Positions 18,994 to 26,870 of a stretch of 33,880 bases of DNA are shown piece after piece. A program made the translations under genes and the position numbers. The notes under the pieces were generated by a model. The model saw nothing but the letters and a program-made list of their open reading frames with translations, was not told where the DNA came from and made no database searches. Every line of letters starts with the position of its first letter. Position 1 is the stretch's first letter. The stretch is taken from contig SBBH01000148.1 of NCBI GenBank assembly GCA_005239795.1, positions 1 through 33,880 of the forward strand, in the 5' to 3' direction. Origin of the DNA: Planctomycetales bacterium. Its GTDB lineage: Bacteria; Planctomycetota; SBBH01.

Positions 18994-19439
18994 GCGACCT
19001 GCGCGAGCTCTACCAGGAGACGATCCTAGACCACAGCCGCAATCCCCGCAACTTCCGCAAGCTCGAAGGGGCCCGGAAGGCCGAGGGGTTCAACCCTCTC
19101 TGTGGCGACAAGGTGGACGTCTACGTGACTCTCAGCGCCGACGGCGCCGCGGTGAAGGAGATCGCCTTCCAGGGGGCCGGATGCGCCATTTCGACGGCGT
19201 CGGCTTCCGTCATGACGGAGGCCCTGCGGGGAAAGCCGCGCGCCGAGGCGGATCGTCTCTTTGCGGAGTTTCACGGGATGCTGACGGGAAAGGGCGCGCC
19301 CGACCCGGAAGCGCTGGGGAAGCTCGCGGTTTTCGCGCGCGTCTCTGACTTCCCGATGCGCGTCAAATGCGCGACCTTGGCCTGGCACACGTTCCAGGCG
19401 GCGCTTAAAGGAGACAAGGGGGCCGTGACCACGGAGTGA
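18990..19439 (+). CDS. sufU: SufU/IscU-like Fe-S scaffold / sulfurtransferase
   Basis: LRELYQETILDHSRNPRNFRKLE, NPLCGDKVDVYV, GAGCAISTASASVMTEALRG, RVKCATLAWHTFQ; ATGA overlap with sufD. Confidence 0.95.
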   Translation: MSDLRELYQETILDHSRNPRNFRKLEGARKAEGFNPLCGDKVDVYVTLSADGAAVKEIAFQGAGCAISTASASVMTEALRGKPRAEADRLFAEFHGMLTGKGAPDPEALGKLAVFARVSDFPMRVKCATLAWHTFQAALKGDKGAVTTE

Positions 19440-19831
19440 ACACTATGGAAAGTCCCGAATCCAAAATCCCCGATCCAAAATCCCAACCCCCCGAGGCAGC
19501 CGCCGGCGGAGCGGGAGCCGGAGACCCGGAGAAGCTTAAAACAGGGATCATCGAGGCGATCAAAACCTGCTACGACCCTGAAATCCCGGTCAATATCTGG
19601 GAGCTGGGGCTCGTCTATGACATCGCCGTGTCGGCCGATAGAGCCGCCGCGGTCAAGATGACCCTCACCAGCCCCAACTGCCCCGCCGCCGCCTCGCTCC
19701 CTCCGGAGGTGGAGGGGAAGGTCAAGACGGTGCCGGGCGTGGCCTCGGCCAAGGTCGAGGTCGTCTGGGATCCCCCCTGGACCCCCGAGAAAATGAGCGA
19801 GGCCGCGAAGCTCGAACTCGGCATCATGTAG
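19436..19831 (+). CDS. sufT: SufT / MIP18-family (DUF59) protein
   Basis: IIEAIKTCYDPEIPVNIWELGLVYDIAV, MTLTSPNCPAAASLPPEVEGKVKTVPGVASAKVEVVWDPPWTPEKMSEAAKLELG; GTGA overlap with sufU (ATG at 19445 also possible). Confidence 0.93.
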   Translation: MNTMESPESKIPDPKSQPPEAAAGGAGAGDPEKLKTGIIEAIKTCYDPEIPVNIWELGLVYDIAVSADRAAAVKMTLTSPNCPAAASLPPEVEGKVKTVPGVASAKVEVVWDPPWTPEKMSEAAKLELGIM

Positions 19832-19833
19832 TC

Positions 19834-19866
19834 AAAGACCTCGCCCCTTCCGGGTGGGGTCTTTTA
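19834..19866. terminator. Bidirectional terminator hairpin between convergent sufT and peroxiredoxin genes
   Basis: AAGACCTCGCCC-CTTCC-GGGTGGGGTCTTTT (GU-tolerant stem, T-run). Confidence 0.7.
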
Positions 19867-20499
19867 CTTCACGGCTTTTTTGGCCGAACCGCCCAGGGTG
19901 TCTCCGACGCGGCCGACCAGATTGGCGCCGGGTTTTAAGGTCTTCGATCCTTCCGACCAGTTGGCCGGGCAAGCCTCGTCGGGGTGCTCCGCCAGATAGG
20001 CGTTCGCCTTGACCTTGCGGGAGAGCTCCTCGGCGTTCCTGCCGAAGTTGTAGAAGTTGACCTCGGAGCCGACGAGCTTCCCCTGCGGGTTGATGATGAA
20101 CGTCCCGCGCAAGGCGAGCCCCGTCCCCTCGTCGTAGACGCCGAAGAGACGCGAGACCTTGCCCGTGGGGTCGGCGCCCATCAGGTATTTGACATCCTTC
20201 ATGAGCTTCTCTTCGCGGTGCCAGGCCATGTGGACGAATTTGGTGTCGGTGGAGATCGAGATGACCTCCGCGCCGGCTTTTTTGAGCTCCTCGTGTTTGG
20301 CCGCCAGGTCCGCCAGCTCCGTGGGGCAGACGAACGTGTAGTCGGCGGGATAGAAGAAGAGGACTGTCCATTTCTTCGTCTTCTTGATCCCTTCGAGCGT
20401 GACCTGGGCGAAATCCCCCTTGGCGGGGTCGAAAGCGTCCAGCGTGAAGTCGGGAACCGTCTGCCCCACGCGGATCGGCGTCTGAATCTGCTCGCTCAT
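19864..20499 (-). CDS. Peroxiredoxin (AhpC/typical 2-Cys type)
   Basis: FFYPADYTFVCPTELADLA peroxidatic motif; resolving-region HPDEACPANW. Confidence 0.95.
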   Translation of the reverse strand: MSEQIQTPIRVGQTVPDFTLDAFDPAKGDFAQVTLEGIKKTKKWTVLFFYPADYTFVCPTELADLAAKHEELKKAGAEVISISTDTKFVHMAWHREEKLMKDVKYLMGADPTGKVSRLFGVYDEGTGLALRGTFIINPQGKLVGSEVNFYNFGRNAEELSRKVKANAYLAEHPDEACPANWSEGSKTLKPGANLVGRVGDTLGGSAKKAVK

Positions 20500-20571
20500 A
20501 AACGTTCCTTTCCTTTCTGGGCTCTCTTGTCGCGGCGCCGCCAGGCGACGCGCCCGAAAACAGGGGTATTG

Positions 20572-20622
20572 TAAGGCGCCGCACGGAAATAACTTCTATA
20601 GTTATTTTTGCGCGAATCCTAA
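20572..20622 (-). repeat. Copy E: complete dispersed palindromic repeat
   Basis: TAAGGCGCCGCACGGAAATAACTTCTATAGTTATTTTTGCGCGAATCCTAA; perfect inner hairpin AAATAACT-TCTAT-AGTTATTT (20587-20607). Confidence 0.85.
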
Positions 20623-22619
20623 CGCACCCGCGCCGGGAGGATCACCATGGTGAGCCCCGCCCACTGCAGGCGTTTCTGGATGGAGAAGGCGGTCTCGTTG
20701 TGCAGGAATCGGTGGTACCAGCGCTCGCGCTGGAAGATGATCTGGCCGGAGAAGAAGGTGACGCGCGGGAATTCCTTCGCAACCGCCAGGCAGAGTTTTT
20801 CGCATTCTTCGACGGCGTCGGTGCCAACGGTCTGGCGGCTGGTGGCGGGGATCCCCAGGCGCTGTGCCAGTTCCACGTAGCGCCGCAGGGTCTCGTCGGT
20901 CTCCTTGCGCAGGGATTCGATCGCTTGTTCCCCCTTGAAGACGCCCGAGTCGATGACGCCCACAGAGATGAAGACGAGGTTTTTGAAATGCCCCGGGAAG
21001 GTCCGGAAGATGTTGAAGGTCGTGTGCAGGCCCAGACCGTCGTAGGCGCCCACGAGCACCGCGGCGGTGGGCTGGGCGGGGTCGACGGGTTTGGCCGCCC
21101 CCACGGCGACTTCCGGAATCTCCTCGAGCTCCCGCGAGAGCTTGGCGAATTTTCGCCGTACGGTCTCGTAGCGGCCGCGGATCAGGAAGCAGAGGACGAC
21201 CAGTCCCCCGGTCACGAGGAGCGTCATCCATCCCCCCTCGCCGAATTTCTCGACGACGATCACGAGGAGAATCGTCGCGCACAGAAGAAAGCCGGAGGTG
21301 AAGAGGGCGAAGTGCCGGCGGCCGCCGGGTCGCGCGGCCCCCCCCGGGCGGCGCGACCAGGACATCCCAAAGAGCGACAGGGAGAAGGTGAGGAACACGT
21401 TGATGCTGTACATCACGACGATCTGGTGGACGGAGCCGCCCGTGTAGAGGAGGGCGCTCAGCCCCGCCGCCCCCATGAGGAGGATCCCATTGCGTGTCGT
21501 GAACCTTTCGGAAAGGGCCGCGAACCGGCGCGGCACCCAGGAGTCGACCGCCATATTGGCCAGGACCCGGGGGCCGTCCAGGAACCCTGCCTGCGCCGCG
21601 ACGATGAGCAGGGCTCCTTCCGTGAGCAACGTGAGGATTACGAAAGGCTTCCCGAGAAAAGTCTCGCTCGCGAAACTCTCCGCCAGGACCGCGTTCATCG
21701 TCTTGCCGGGCTCCGGCATGACGTGCCAGAGGAGATAGCACAACATCAGGCCCGAGGCGGTCAAAGCGAGCGAGACGGCCATGTAGGCCATCGTGCGCTT
21801 GGCGTTGGCGACCTTGGGTTCGCGCAGGACCGCCAGGCCGTTCGAGATCGCTTCGATCCCGGTGTAGGTCCCACCCCCCAGCGAATAGGCGTGCAGGAGC
21901 AGAAGCAGCATTCCGCCTATCCCCAGCGTCGACAGGCCTTCGTTGAAGCCGCTTTTGACAGAGGCGGCCGTGGCTGGGAGTTCCGGCGCGTGCATGAGCA
22001 GCCCGCCGCCGATCAAGACGGCGTGCGTCAGGAGAAACAGCACGAAGATCGGCGTCAGCGACAGGACCGACTCGCGCACGCCGCGGATGTTGAGGATCGT
22101 CAGGCCCGCGAGCGTCGCGGCCTCGACGGGCAGCTTCAAGCCGTGCCAGGCCATAGGGAGAAAACTGAAGAGAGCGTCGCCGGCGGCGGCGATCGAGACC
22201 GCGATCGTGAGGACGTAGTCCACGAGGAGGGCGCACCCGGAGATGACCCCCGTGCGCGGTCCCAGGAGGCTCGTGGCGACGACATATCCTCCTCCGCCGT
22301 GGGGGAATTCCTCGATGAGGCGGCTGTAGGCGGCCGAGATCACGAAGACCGTCGCCGCCATGGCGACGGCCAGCGCCAGCGCCATGTAGGTGTGCGTCCC
22401 CAGCGTCCGGAACGCCTCCTCGGGGCCGTAGGCAGAGGATGACAGGGGGTCGGCCCCTAGCCCGACCCAAGCTAGGAACGGGACGAGCGTCAGTTTGTGA
22501 AACAGTAAGCGGTCGGCAAGGTTCCGGGGGGCGCCGAAAAACAGCCGCCGCGCGCGCGTGGCCCATGACTGTTGATCAGGGGCGACCGGCTCCGGAAGGG
22601 GGGGCGGGCGTGGCGTCAT
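20619..22619 (-). CDS. APC-superfamily permease, KimA/KUP-like (candidate potassium importer)
   Basis: LAWVGLGADPLSSSAYGPEEAF, EFPHGGGGYVVA, many TM segments, C-terminal cytosolic domain; start MTPRPPP at 22619. Confidence 0.75.
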   Translation of the reverse strand: MTPRPPPLPEPVAPDQQSWATRARRLFFGAPRNLADRLLFHKLTLVPFLAWVGLGADPLSSSAYGPEEAFRTLGTHTYMALALAVAMAATVFVISAAYSRLIEEFPHGGGGYVVATSLLGPRTGVISGCALLVDYVLTIAVSIAAAGDALFSFLPMAWHGLKLPVEAATLAGLTILNIRGVRESVLSLTPIFVLFLLTHAVLIGGGLLMHAPELPATAASVKSGFNEGLSTLGIGGMLLLLLHAYSLGGGTYTGIEAISNGLAVLREPKVANAKRTMAYMAVSLALTASGLMLCYLLWHVMPEPGKTMNAVLAESFASETFLGKPFVILTLLTEGALLIVAAQAGFLDGPRVLANMAVDSWVPRRFAALSERFTTRNGILLMGAAGLSALLYTGGSVHQIVVMYSINVFLTFSLSLFGMSWSRRPGGAARPGGRRHFALFTSGFLLCATILLVIVVEKFGEGGWMTLLVTGGLVVLCFLIRGRYETVRRKFAKLSRELEEIPEVAVGAAKPVDPAQPTAAVLVGAYDGLGLHTTFNIFRTFPGHFKNLVFISVGVIDSGVFKGEQAIESLRKETDETLRRYVELAQRLGIPATSRQTVGTDAVEECEKLCLAVAKEFPRVTFFSGQIIFQRERWYHRFLHNETAFSIQKRLQWAGLTMVILPARVR

Positions 22620-22702
22620 CGTTGTGATCCAGGGGTTCCGGAGACAGTCCCGGAAAATTGAGGAGGGGAGTATAATGGGAACTTGGGGGAAAATCAAGAG
22701 TT

Positions 22703-23524
22703 ATGGAAAAGACGACCGCTTGGATTGTCACATCTGTCCTGGTTTCGGGGGGAGCCATTCTGGTCGGGGTCGCCCTTGATTCAGACTCTGCTTCGTCAAG
22801 TTCGCCAAGCGCCGCCGTAGGCCAGTCGGAAAAATTCCTGGAAGGGGAAGAGTGGCCTCGTCCGTCGGGAAGCGCCGAGGAGATGGCCCAAACCCTTTCT
22901 GTTGAGGAACTTATCGAGGCCTGGTCAGCCTTCCCTGAGGAGGAGTCCCAACTGGGGCTCCACGCTGTCTACGCCGAGGCGCTTGGGCTTTTAGGGATGG
23001 AGGCGGCCAACGCAGCTCCCGCTCTCGGGGTCCATGCGGTACATCCGAACCCCGGGATACGCAAGGCGGTGCTCTCGGCCCTGGCTCGGATGGGAGACGC
23101 GGGGCTTCCGTATCTCATGGAGGCGCTTGATTACGGTTCGCTTTTAAGCGTGAACGCCAGCGATGTCCGCTGGGATGCGGCGCAGGCGTTGGCCGAGAAG
23201 GAATCGGGCCTGGAGGGAGCTATCCCTGCGCTTCTTTCGCGCGTGGTCAATTTTGAGGAGAACGTCCTGGTCCGGGAAAGCGCCGTCGCCGCGCTCGTCA
23301 ATGCAGGAGAGGCGGCCTTGCCCACTTTGAAGGAAGTCCAGACTGCCTACTATGCCCGCAGCGAGGAAGACGGACTCACCGTGACCGAGACGGCGATCTT
23401 GAACACGATCAACCTAGGCCTTCAGGGAATCCGTCCGAAGCGGCCTGCTCCCAAGGTCGGGGCCGAAGAAGTCGGAGAGACCGAAGAGGCTGAGGAAACC
23501 GGCCAAGCGCAAACGGAGGAGTAG
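22703..23524 (+). CDS. Exported/anchored HEAT-repeat protein
   Basis: N-terminal TM/signal AWIVTSVLVSGGAILVGVAL; repeats such as NPGIRKAVLSALARMGDAGLPYLMEAL and NVLVRESAVAALVNAGEAALPTL. Confidence 0.7.
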   Translation: MEKTTAWIVTSVLVSGGAILVGVALDSDSASSSSPSAAVGQSEKFLEGEEWPRPSGSAEEMAQTLSVEELIEAWSAFPEEESQLGLHAVYAEALGLLGMEAANAAPALGVHAVHPNPGIRKAVLSALARMGDAGLPYLMEALDYGSLLSVNASDVRWDAAQALAEKESGLEGAIPALLSRVVNFEENVLVRESAVAALVNAGEAALPTLKEVQTAYYARSEEDGLTVTETAILNTINLGLQGIRPKRPAPKVGAEEVGETEEAEETGQAQTEE

Positions 23525-23529
23525 CCGCT

Positions 23530-24372
23530 CTAATGGCCGTTGCCGCTTGAAAGCAGTTGGGGAGGGGTGCGCTTGAGGTTCGAGGCGAGCCGCGCGCGGT
23601 GCATCGTCCAGATCCACCATTTGGTCGGATCGAAGTGGTGGGGAGCGTGGCCGTTCCGGTAGTCGGACGGAAAGCGGTGGTGGAAATTGTGGTACCCCTC
23701 GCCCAGCGTCACGAAGGCCGTGAGGGCGCTGTCCCGGGCCGACACCGCGCTGCCGAACGGCTGGCTCCCGATCCAGTGAGCCACGGAATTGATGGCGAAG
23801 GTGGCGTGGTACTGGAGGGCGAGCCTCAGGAAGCAGGCCACCAGCATCCCTCCGAAGGCGTCGCCCCAAAGCGAGGCCGTCGCGACGGGAAGAAGAAGCG
23901 CCACGCTGGTTGCCAAGGAGTAGTAGTGACGATGCTGGAAGCGCAGGAGAGGATCCCGCTCGAGGTCCGCCACGTTTTCGGGGCCGGCCCGCCCGGTCTC
24001 CTTGAAAAGGACCCAGCCGATGTGCGCCCACCAGAACCCCCGCCGGATGTTGTAGGGGTCTTCCGCTTCGTCGGTGTGCCGGTGGTGGCGCCGGTGGTCT
24101 GAACACCACGCCAAGGCGCTATTCTGGACCGAGGCCGCGCCGAAGAGAAGGTAGAAGAGCCGCAAGGGCCAGCGGGCGCGGTAGGCGAGGTGCGCGAAGA
24201 GGCGGTGGTATCCGCCGGTAATCGACACCCCACAGCAGGCGAAAAGGACGCTGGCCAGGAGGAGTGTCAGTCCGGAGAACCGGACGCAGATCATATAGAC
24301 GACGGCGAGGACTGCGAAGAGATGCACTGCCGACAGGAAAAAGGCATTCCCCCAGTGGAATTTGAACTTCAA
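23530..24372 (-). CDS. Acyl-CoA / fatty acid delta-9-type desaturase
   Basis: Histidine boxes HRLFAH, HRRHH, HNFHH; TTG start at 24372 with TATAAT at 24382-24387. Confidence 0.92.
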   Translation of the reverse strand: MKFKFHWGNAFFLSAVHLFAVLAVVYMICVRFSGLTLLLASVLFACCGVSITGGYHRLFAHLAYRARWPLRLFYLLFGAASVQNSALAWCSDHRRHHRHTDEAEDPYNIRRGFWWAHIGWVLFKETGRAGPENVADLERDPLLRFQHRHYYSLATSVALLLPVATASLWGDAFGGMLVACFLRLALQYHATFAINSVAHWIGSQPFGSAVSARDSALTAFVTLGEGYHNFHHRFPSDYRNGHAPHHFDPTKWWIWTMHRARLASNLKRTPPQLLSSGNGH

Positions 24373-24468
24373 GCGGGACGCATTATAGCCGCTTCCGCCA
24401 GCGCGCCCGCAGGTTTTTTTAAATCCAGAGGTCGAGCGGCTCGGGGGCCACGACGCATTTCAAATGAA

Positions 24469-24708
24469 TCAGGCGGCCGGAGGCTCGAGCGGTTCCGCCC
24501 GGTCCTCCAGGAGGAAGGGGCGGTCGGGGAGCACTTCGACCCGGAAGGCCTCCAGCCGCGCCTCGTCGTGGAGCGCGTGGCGCAGGTTGGCGGGGCGGGC
24601 GAGGGCGAGGTAGCCCGCAATGGCCGCGGCCCCCAGGAGAGCCCCCGCCGAGAGGTCGAGGAGGTTCAGCCGCCCGAAGAGGCGGCCCTGGCCGTCGAGA
24701 AGGGGCAT
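24469..24708 (-). CDS. Short DUF4330-like membrane protein
   Basis: MPLLDGQGRLFGRLNLLDLSAGALLGAAAIAGYLAL resembles the DUF4330 N-terminus; only 79 aa. Confidence 0.6.
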   Translation of the reverse strand: MPLLDGQGRLFGRLNLLDLSAGALLGAAAIAGYLALARPANLRHALHDEARLEAFRVEVLPDRPFLLEDRAEPLEPPAA

Positions 24709-24793
24709 GATGACGGCCGATTATCCGGACGCCGGAACACCGCCGCAATCGAGGATTCCTCTGTATACTTCCGGCCCGGGAGGGAGAGCACCC

Positions 24794-25150
24794 ATGGACG
24801 GCGTGGCATTCCTCGCCCTGTTGGTCGCTGCGACGGGAGTGATCCTTGTGTCTCTGGCCATGCGCCGCAAGAGCGCCGCCCCTCCTGCCTCGGCCGAGCC
24901 TCCTGTGCCGCCCCCCGCTTCTCTGCCCGTCCCGCCCGCCGCCTCCGGGTGCGCTTGCGTCCGTGGGGAAAAGGGGGCCCTTGAGCTCCTGACGGGCCAG
25001 GAAGGTTCCGATTCCCTCTGGCGCTGCAAACAGTGCAAGACTCCCTATTATTTCAACGCCGCCAGCGCCACGGCGCGGGCCCTCACGGCCGAAGAGCTGG
25101 CGCGGGATTTAGCGCGCTTCATGAACATGAAAACGAAGGGGAAGGAATAG
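24794..25150 (+). CDS. Membrane-anchored protein with Cys-rich (zinc-ribbon-like) module
   Basis: MDGVAFLALLVAATGVILVSLAM; CACVRGEKGA...LWRCKQCKTPYYFN; RBS-like GGGAGGGAG upstream. Confidence 0.6.
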   Translation: MDGVAFLALLVAATGVILVSLAMRRKSAAPPASAEPPVPPPASLPVPPAASGCACVRGEKGALELLTGQEGSDSLWRCKQCKTPYYFNAASATARALTAEELARDLARFMNMKTKGKE

Positions 25151-25299
25151 ATCGCCTTGGACGGTTTGCGAGCCTTGAGGATTGAGTTCGAGAGCTACCG
25201 GATCCTCACGCGTGTGGTGGGAATCAACACCAAGCGCCCCTTATGGGCGTCCGGCGGCATCCCCCTTTCTCCGGCAGGAAGGTCAGGCCCGAAACGACA

Positions 25300-25335
25300 A
25301 AGCGGTCCCGACCCCTCATGGGATCGGGACCGCTT
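25300..25335. terminator. Strong 12-bp perfect stem-loop, possible terminator of tRNA-Gln transcript
   Basis: AAGCGGTCCCGA cCCCTCATGGGa TCGGGACCGCTT; on the minus strand followed by TTTGTCGTTT. Confidence 0.5.
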
Positions 25336-25469
25336 GCTCGACCGCTTCGAGGACGAAGCGGACTGTCGCGTTGTTACGAACCCAGGCCCGCAGGCCCCCT
25401 GGCCGGAATTGACGGCTGCTGAGCTTGCTCGCTAACCAGAGAACCGCGCTGTGGGAGATATCAAAGTGG

Positions 25470-25540
25470 TTGCCCGGCCAGGATTCGAACCTGGAATCTG
25501 AGGACCAAAACCTCATGTGTTACCGTTACACCACCGGGCA
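25470..25540 (-). tRNA. tRNA-Gln (anticodon TTG)
   Basis: Reverse strand TGCCCGGTGGTGTAACGGTAACACATGAGGTTTTGGTCCTCAGATTCCAGGTTCGAATCCTGGCCGGGCAA folds as a cloverleaf; loop TTTTGGT gives anticodon TTG; TATAAT at 25550-25555. Confidence 0.95.
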
Positions 25541-25689
25541 AGTCGTCGCATTATACGCCTGTGGCGTTCGGACTGTGCTTTGTATAAATTCGAAACCTGT
25601 TGTGAATAGGCTCTGTTTTGTCATTTCTGTTTTGTGCTTCGAATTTGTTTAGGATTTAGGATTTTCCGTTTTGGATTTATGATGAAGGT

Positions 25690-26103
25690 GTGATTCGCAA
25701 AAAAGGGGTCGGTTCAACCCGCCACGGTTACACCGACGCGCACGCCCGCGCGGGGGTCCAGGCGAAGCTCCCCGCGATCGAGACCTGGGAGAACCAGTTC
25801 CCGCGCTACGAGATCACGATCGAGACGACGGAGTTCACGTCGGTCTGCCCCAAGACAGGGCTTCCCGATTTCGGCGTGGTGACCGTCACCTACATGCCTA
25901 AAAGGGCCTGCCTCGAGCTCAAATCCTTCAAGGAGTACCTCCTGGCCTACCGCGATCTGGGGATCTTCTATGAAAACGCCGTGAACCGGATCCTCGCGGA
26001 TATCGTGCGCGCGGCGCGCCCGGCGTGGGCCGTGGTGAAAGGCGATTTCAACGCGCGCGGCGGGATGCGGGCGACGGCGACCGCGCGTTATCCTAAAGCA
26101 TGA
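25690..26103 (+). CDS. queF: NADPH-dependent 7-cyano-7-deazaguanine reductase QueF (short type)
   Basis: FTSVCPKTGLPDFGVVTVTYMPKRACLELKSFKEYLLAYRDLGIFYENAVNRILADI, KGDFNARGGMRATATA. Confidence 0.95.
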   Translation: MIRKKGVGSTRHGYTDAHARAGVQAKLPAIETWENQFPRYEITIETTEFTSVCPKTGLPDFGVVTVTYMPKRACLELKSFKEYLLAYRDLGIFYENAVNRILADIVRAARPAWAVVKGDFNARGGMRATATARYPKA

Positions 26104-26870
26104 CGGCGCGCCAAGCCCTGTCTCTCACGGGGCTCCTCGTCCTGCGGGACCTGAAAGGGCGCTACCGCGGATCGATCTTCCCCGGGTGGAGCCTGGTGTT
26201 GCCGATCGCGACCGTCATCGCCTCGGCGGGGATCGCCGGGTCGGTTTTTCGAGTGCGCTTTTCCGGTTCGGGAGGGGAGCCGGCGCTGTGGCTTCCGGTT
26301 CTGTGCGGCGTCCTCCCCTGGCTTCAGGTCCAGGAGGCCCTGCGCCGGGCCGTCACTTCCCTCGCCGAAAACGCCGTGCTTGTCAAGAACGCCCGCGTGC
26401 CGCTGGCACTCTTTCCTCTTCACGTGGTGGGGACCAGCCTTCTCCTCGAGATCATTCTCATGGGACTGGCCCTACCGTGGCTTGGACCCTTGGCGGGCCC
26501 CGGTGGTTTTGCCTGGCTCTTGCTGGTTCTCGTGTTGCAGACCGCCTTCGCCGGGGGGGCGGCCCTGCTCTTGAGCTCCCTGCACGTCTTCCTGAGGGAT
26601 CTGGGGCCGCTCGTGACGCTGGCGCTCCCGGGCTGGTTCTATCTGAGCCCGATCCTCTATCCGTGGGAAAGCGTCCCGGCGTGGATGTGGGGGCTCTATG
26701 GCGCGAACCCGCTTGCGCCACTGGCGTCGCTGTACCGGGACCTCTTGTGGCGGGGAGTGGGTCCCGCGGCGGGGGACCTGGCGATTCTCGCCGCTTGGGC
26801 TGTTGTTTTGGGCGCGCTGGGAGGGTGCGTCTTCCGGCGCCTGGCGCCGCATTTTGCGGACGAACTGTGA
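26100..26870 (+). CDS. ABC-2 type permease, Wzm-like polysaccharide exporter
   Basis: LVLRDLKGRYRGSIFPGWSLVLPI, AGSVFRV, six TM segments, FYLSPILYPWESVP; overlaps queF by 4 nt. Confidence 0.85.
   Translation: MTARQALSLTGLLVLRDLKGRYRGSIFPGWSLVLPIATVIASAGIAGSVFRVRFSGSGGEPALWLPVLCGVLPWLQVQEALRRAVTSLAENAVLVKNARVPLALFPLHVVGTSLLLEIILMGLALPWLGPLAGPGGFAWLLLVLVLQTAFAGGAALLLSSLHVFLRDLGPLVTLALPGWFYLSPILYPWESVPAWMWGLYGANPLAPLASLYRDLLWRGVGPAAGDLAILAAWAVVLGALGGCVFRRLAPHFADEL

Noticed and set aside
20700-22442. Long plus-strand ORF (580 aa) antisense to the permease, and 20602..22566 minus in another frame
   Set aside because: Low-complexity Arg/Gly/Asp/Glu-rich shadow ORFs of a high-GC gene; the 20619..22619 minus frame shows clear TM segments and family motifs.
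25157-25435. 92-aa plus ORF next to tRNA-Gln
   Set aside because: Covers tandem hairpins and has no recognisable domain; more likely non-coding.
25470-26103. Functional link between tRNA-Gln and queF
   Set aside because: Queuosine modifies GUN-anticodon tRNAs (Tyr, His, Asn, Asp), not tRNA-Gln; adjacency is probably incidental.
26186-26866. N-terminal extension of the ORF containing the Wzt-like ATPase
   Set aside because: Overlaps the permease gene out of frame; a GTGA-overlap start at 26867 fits the operon better.
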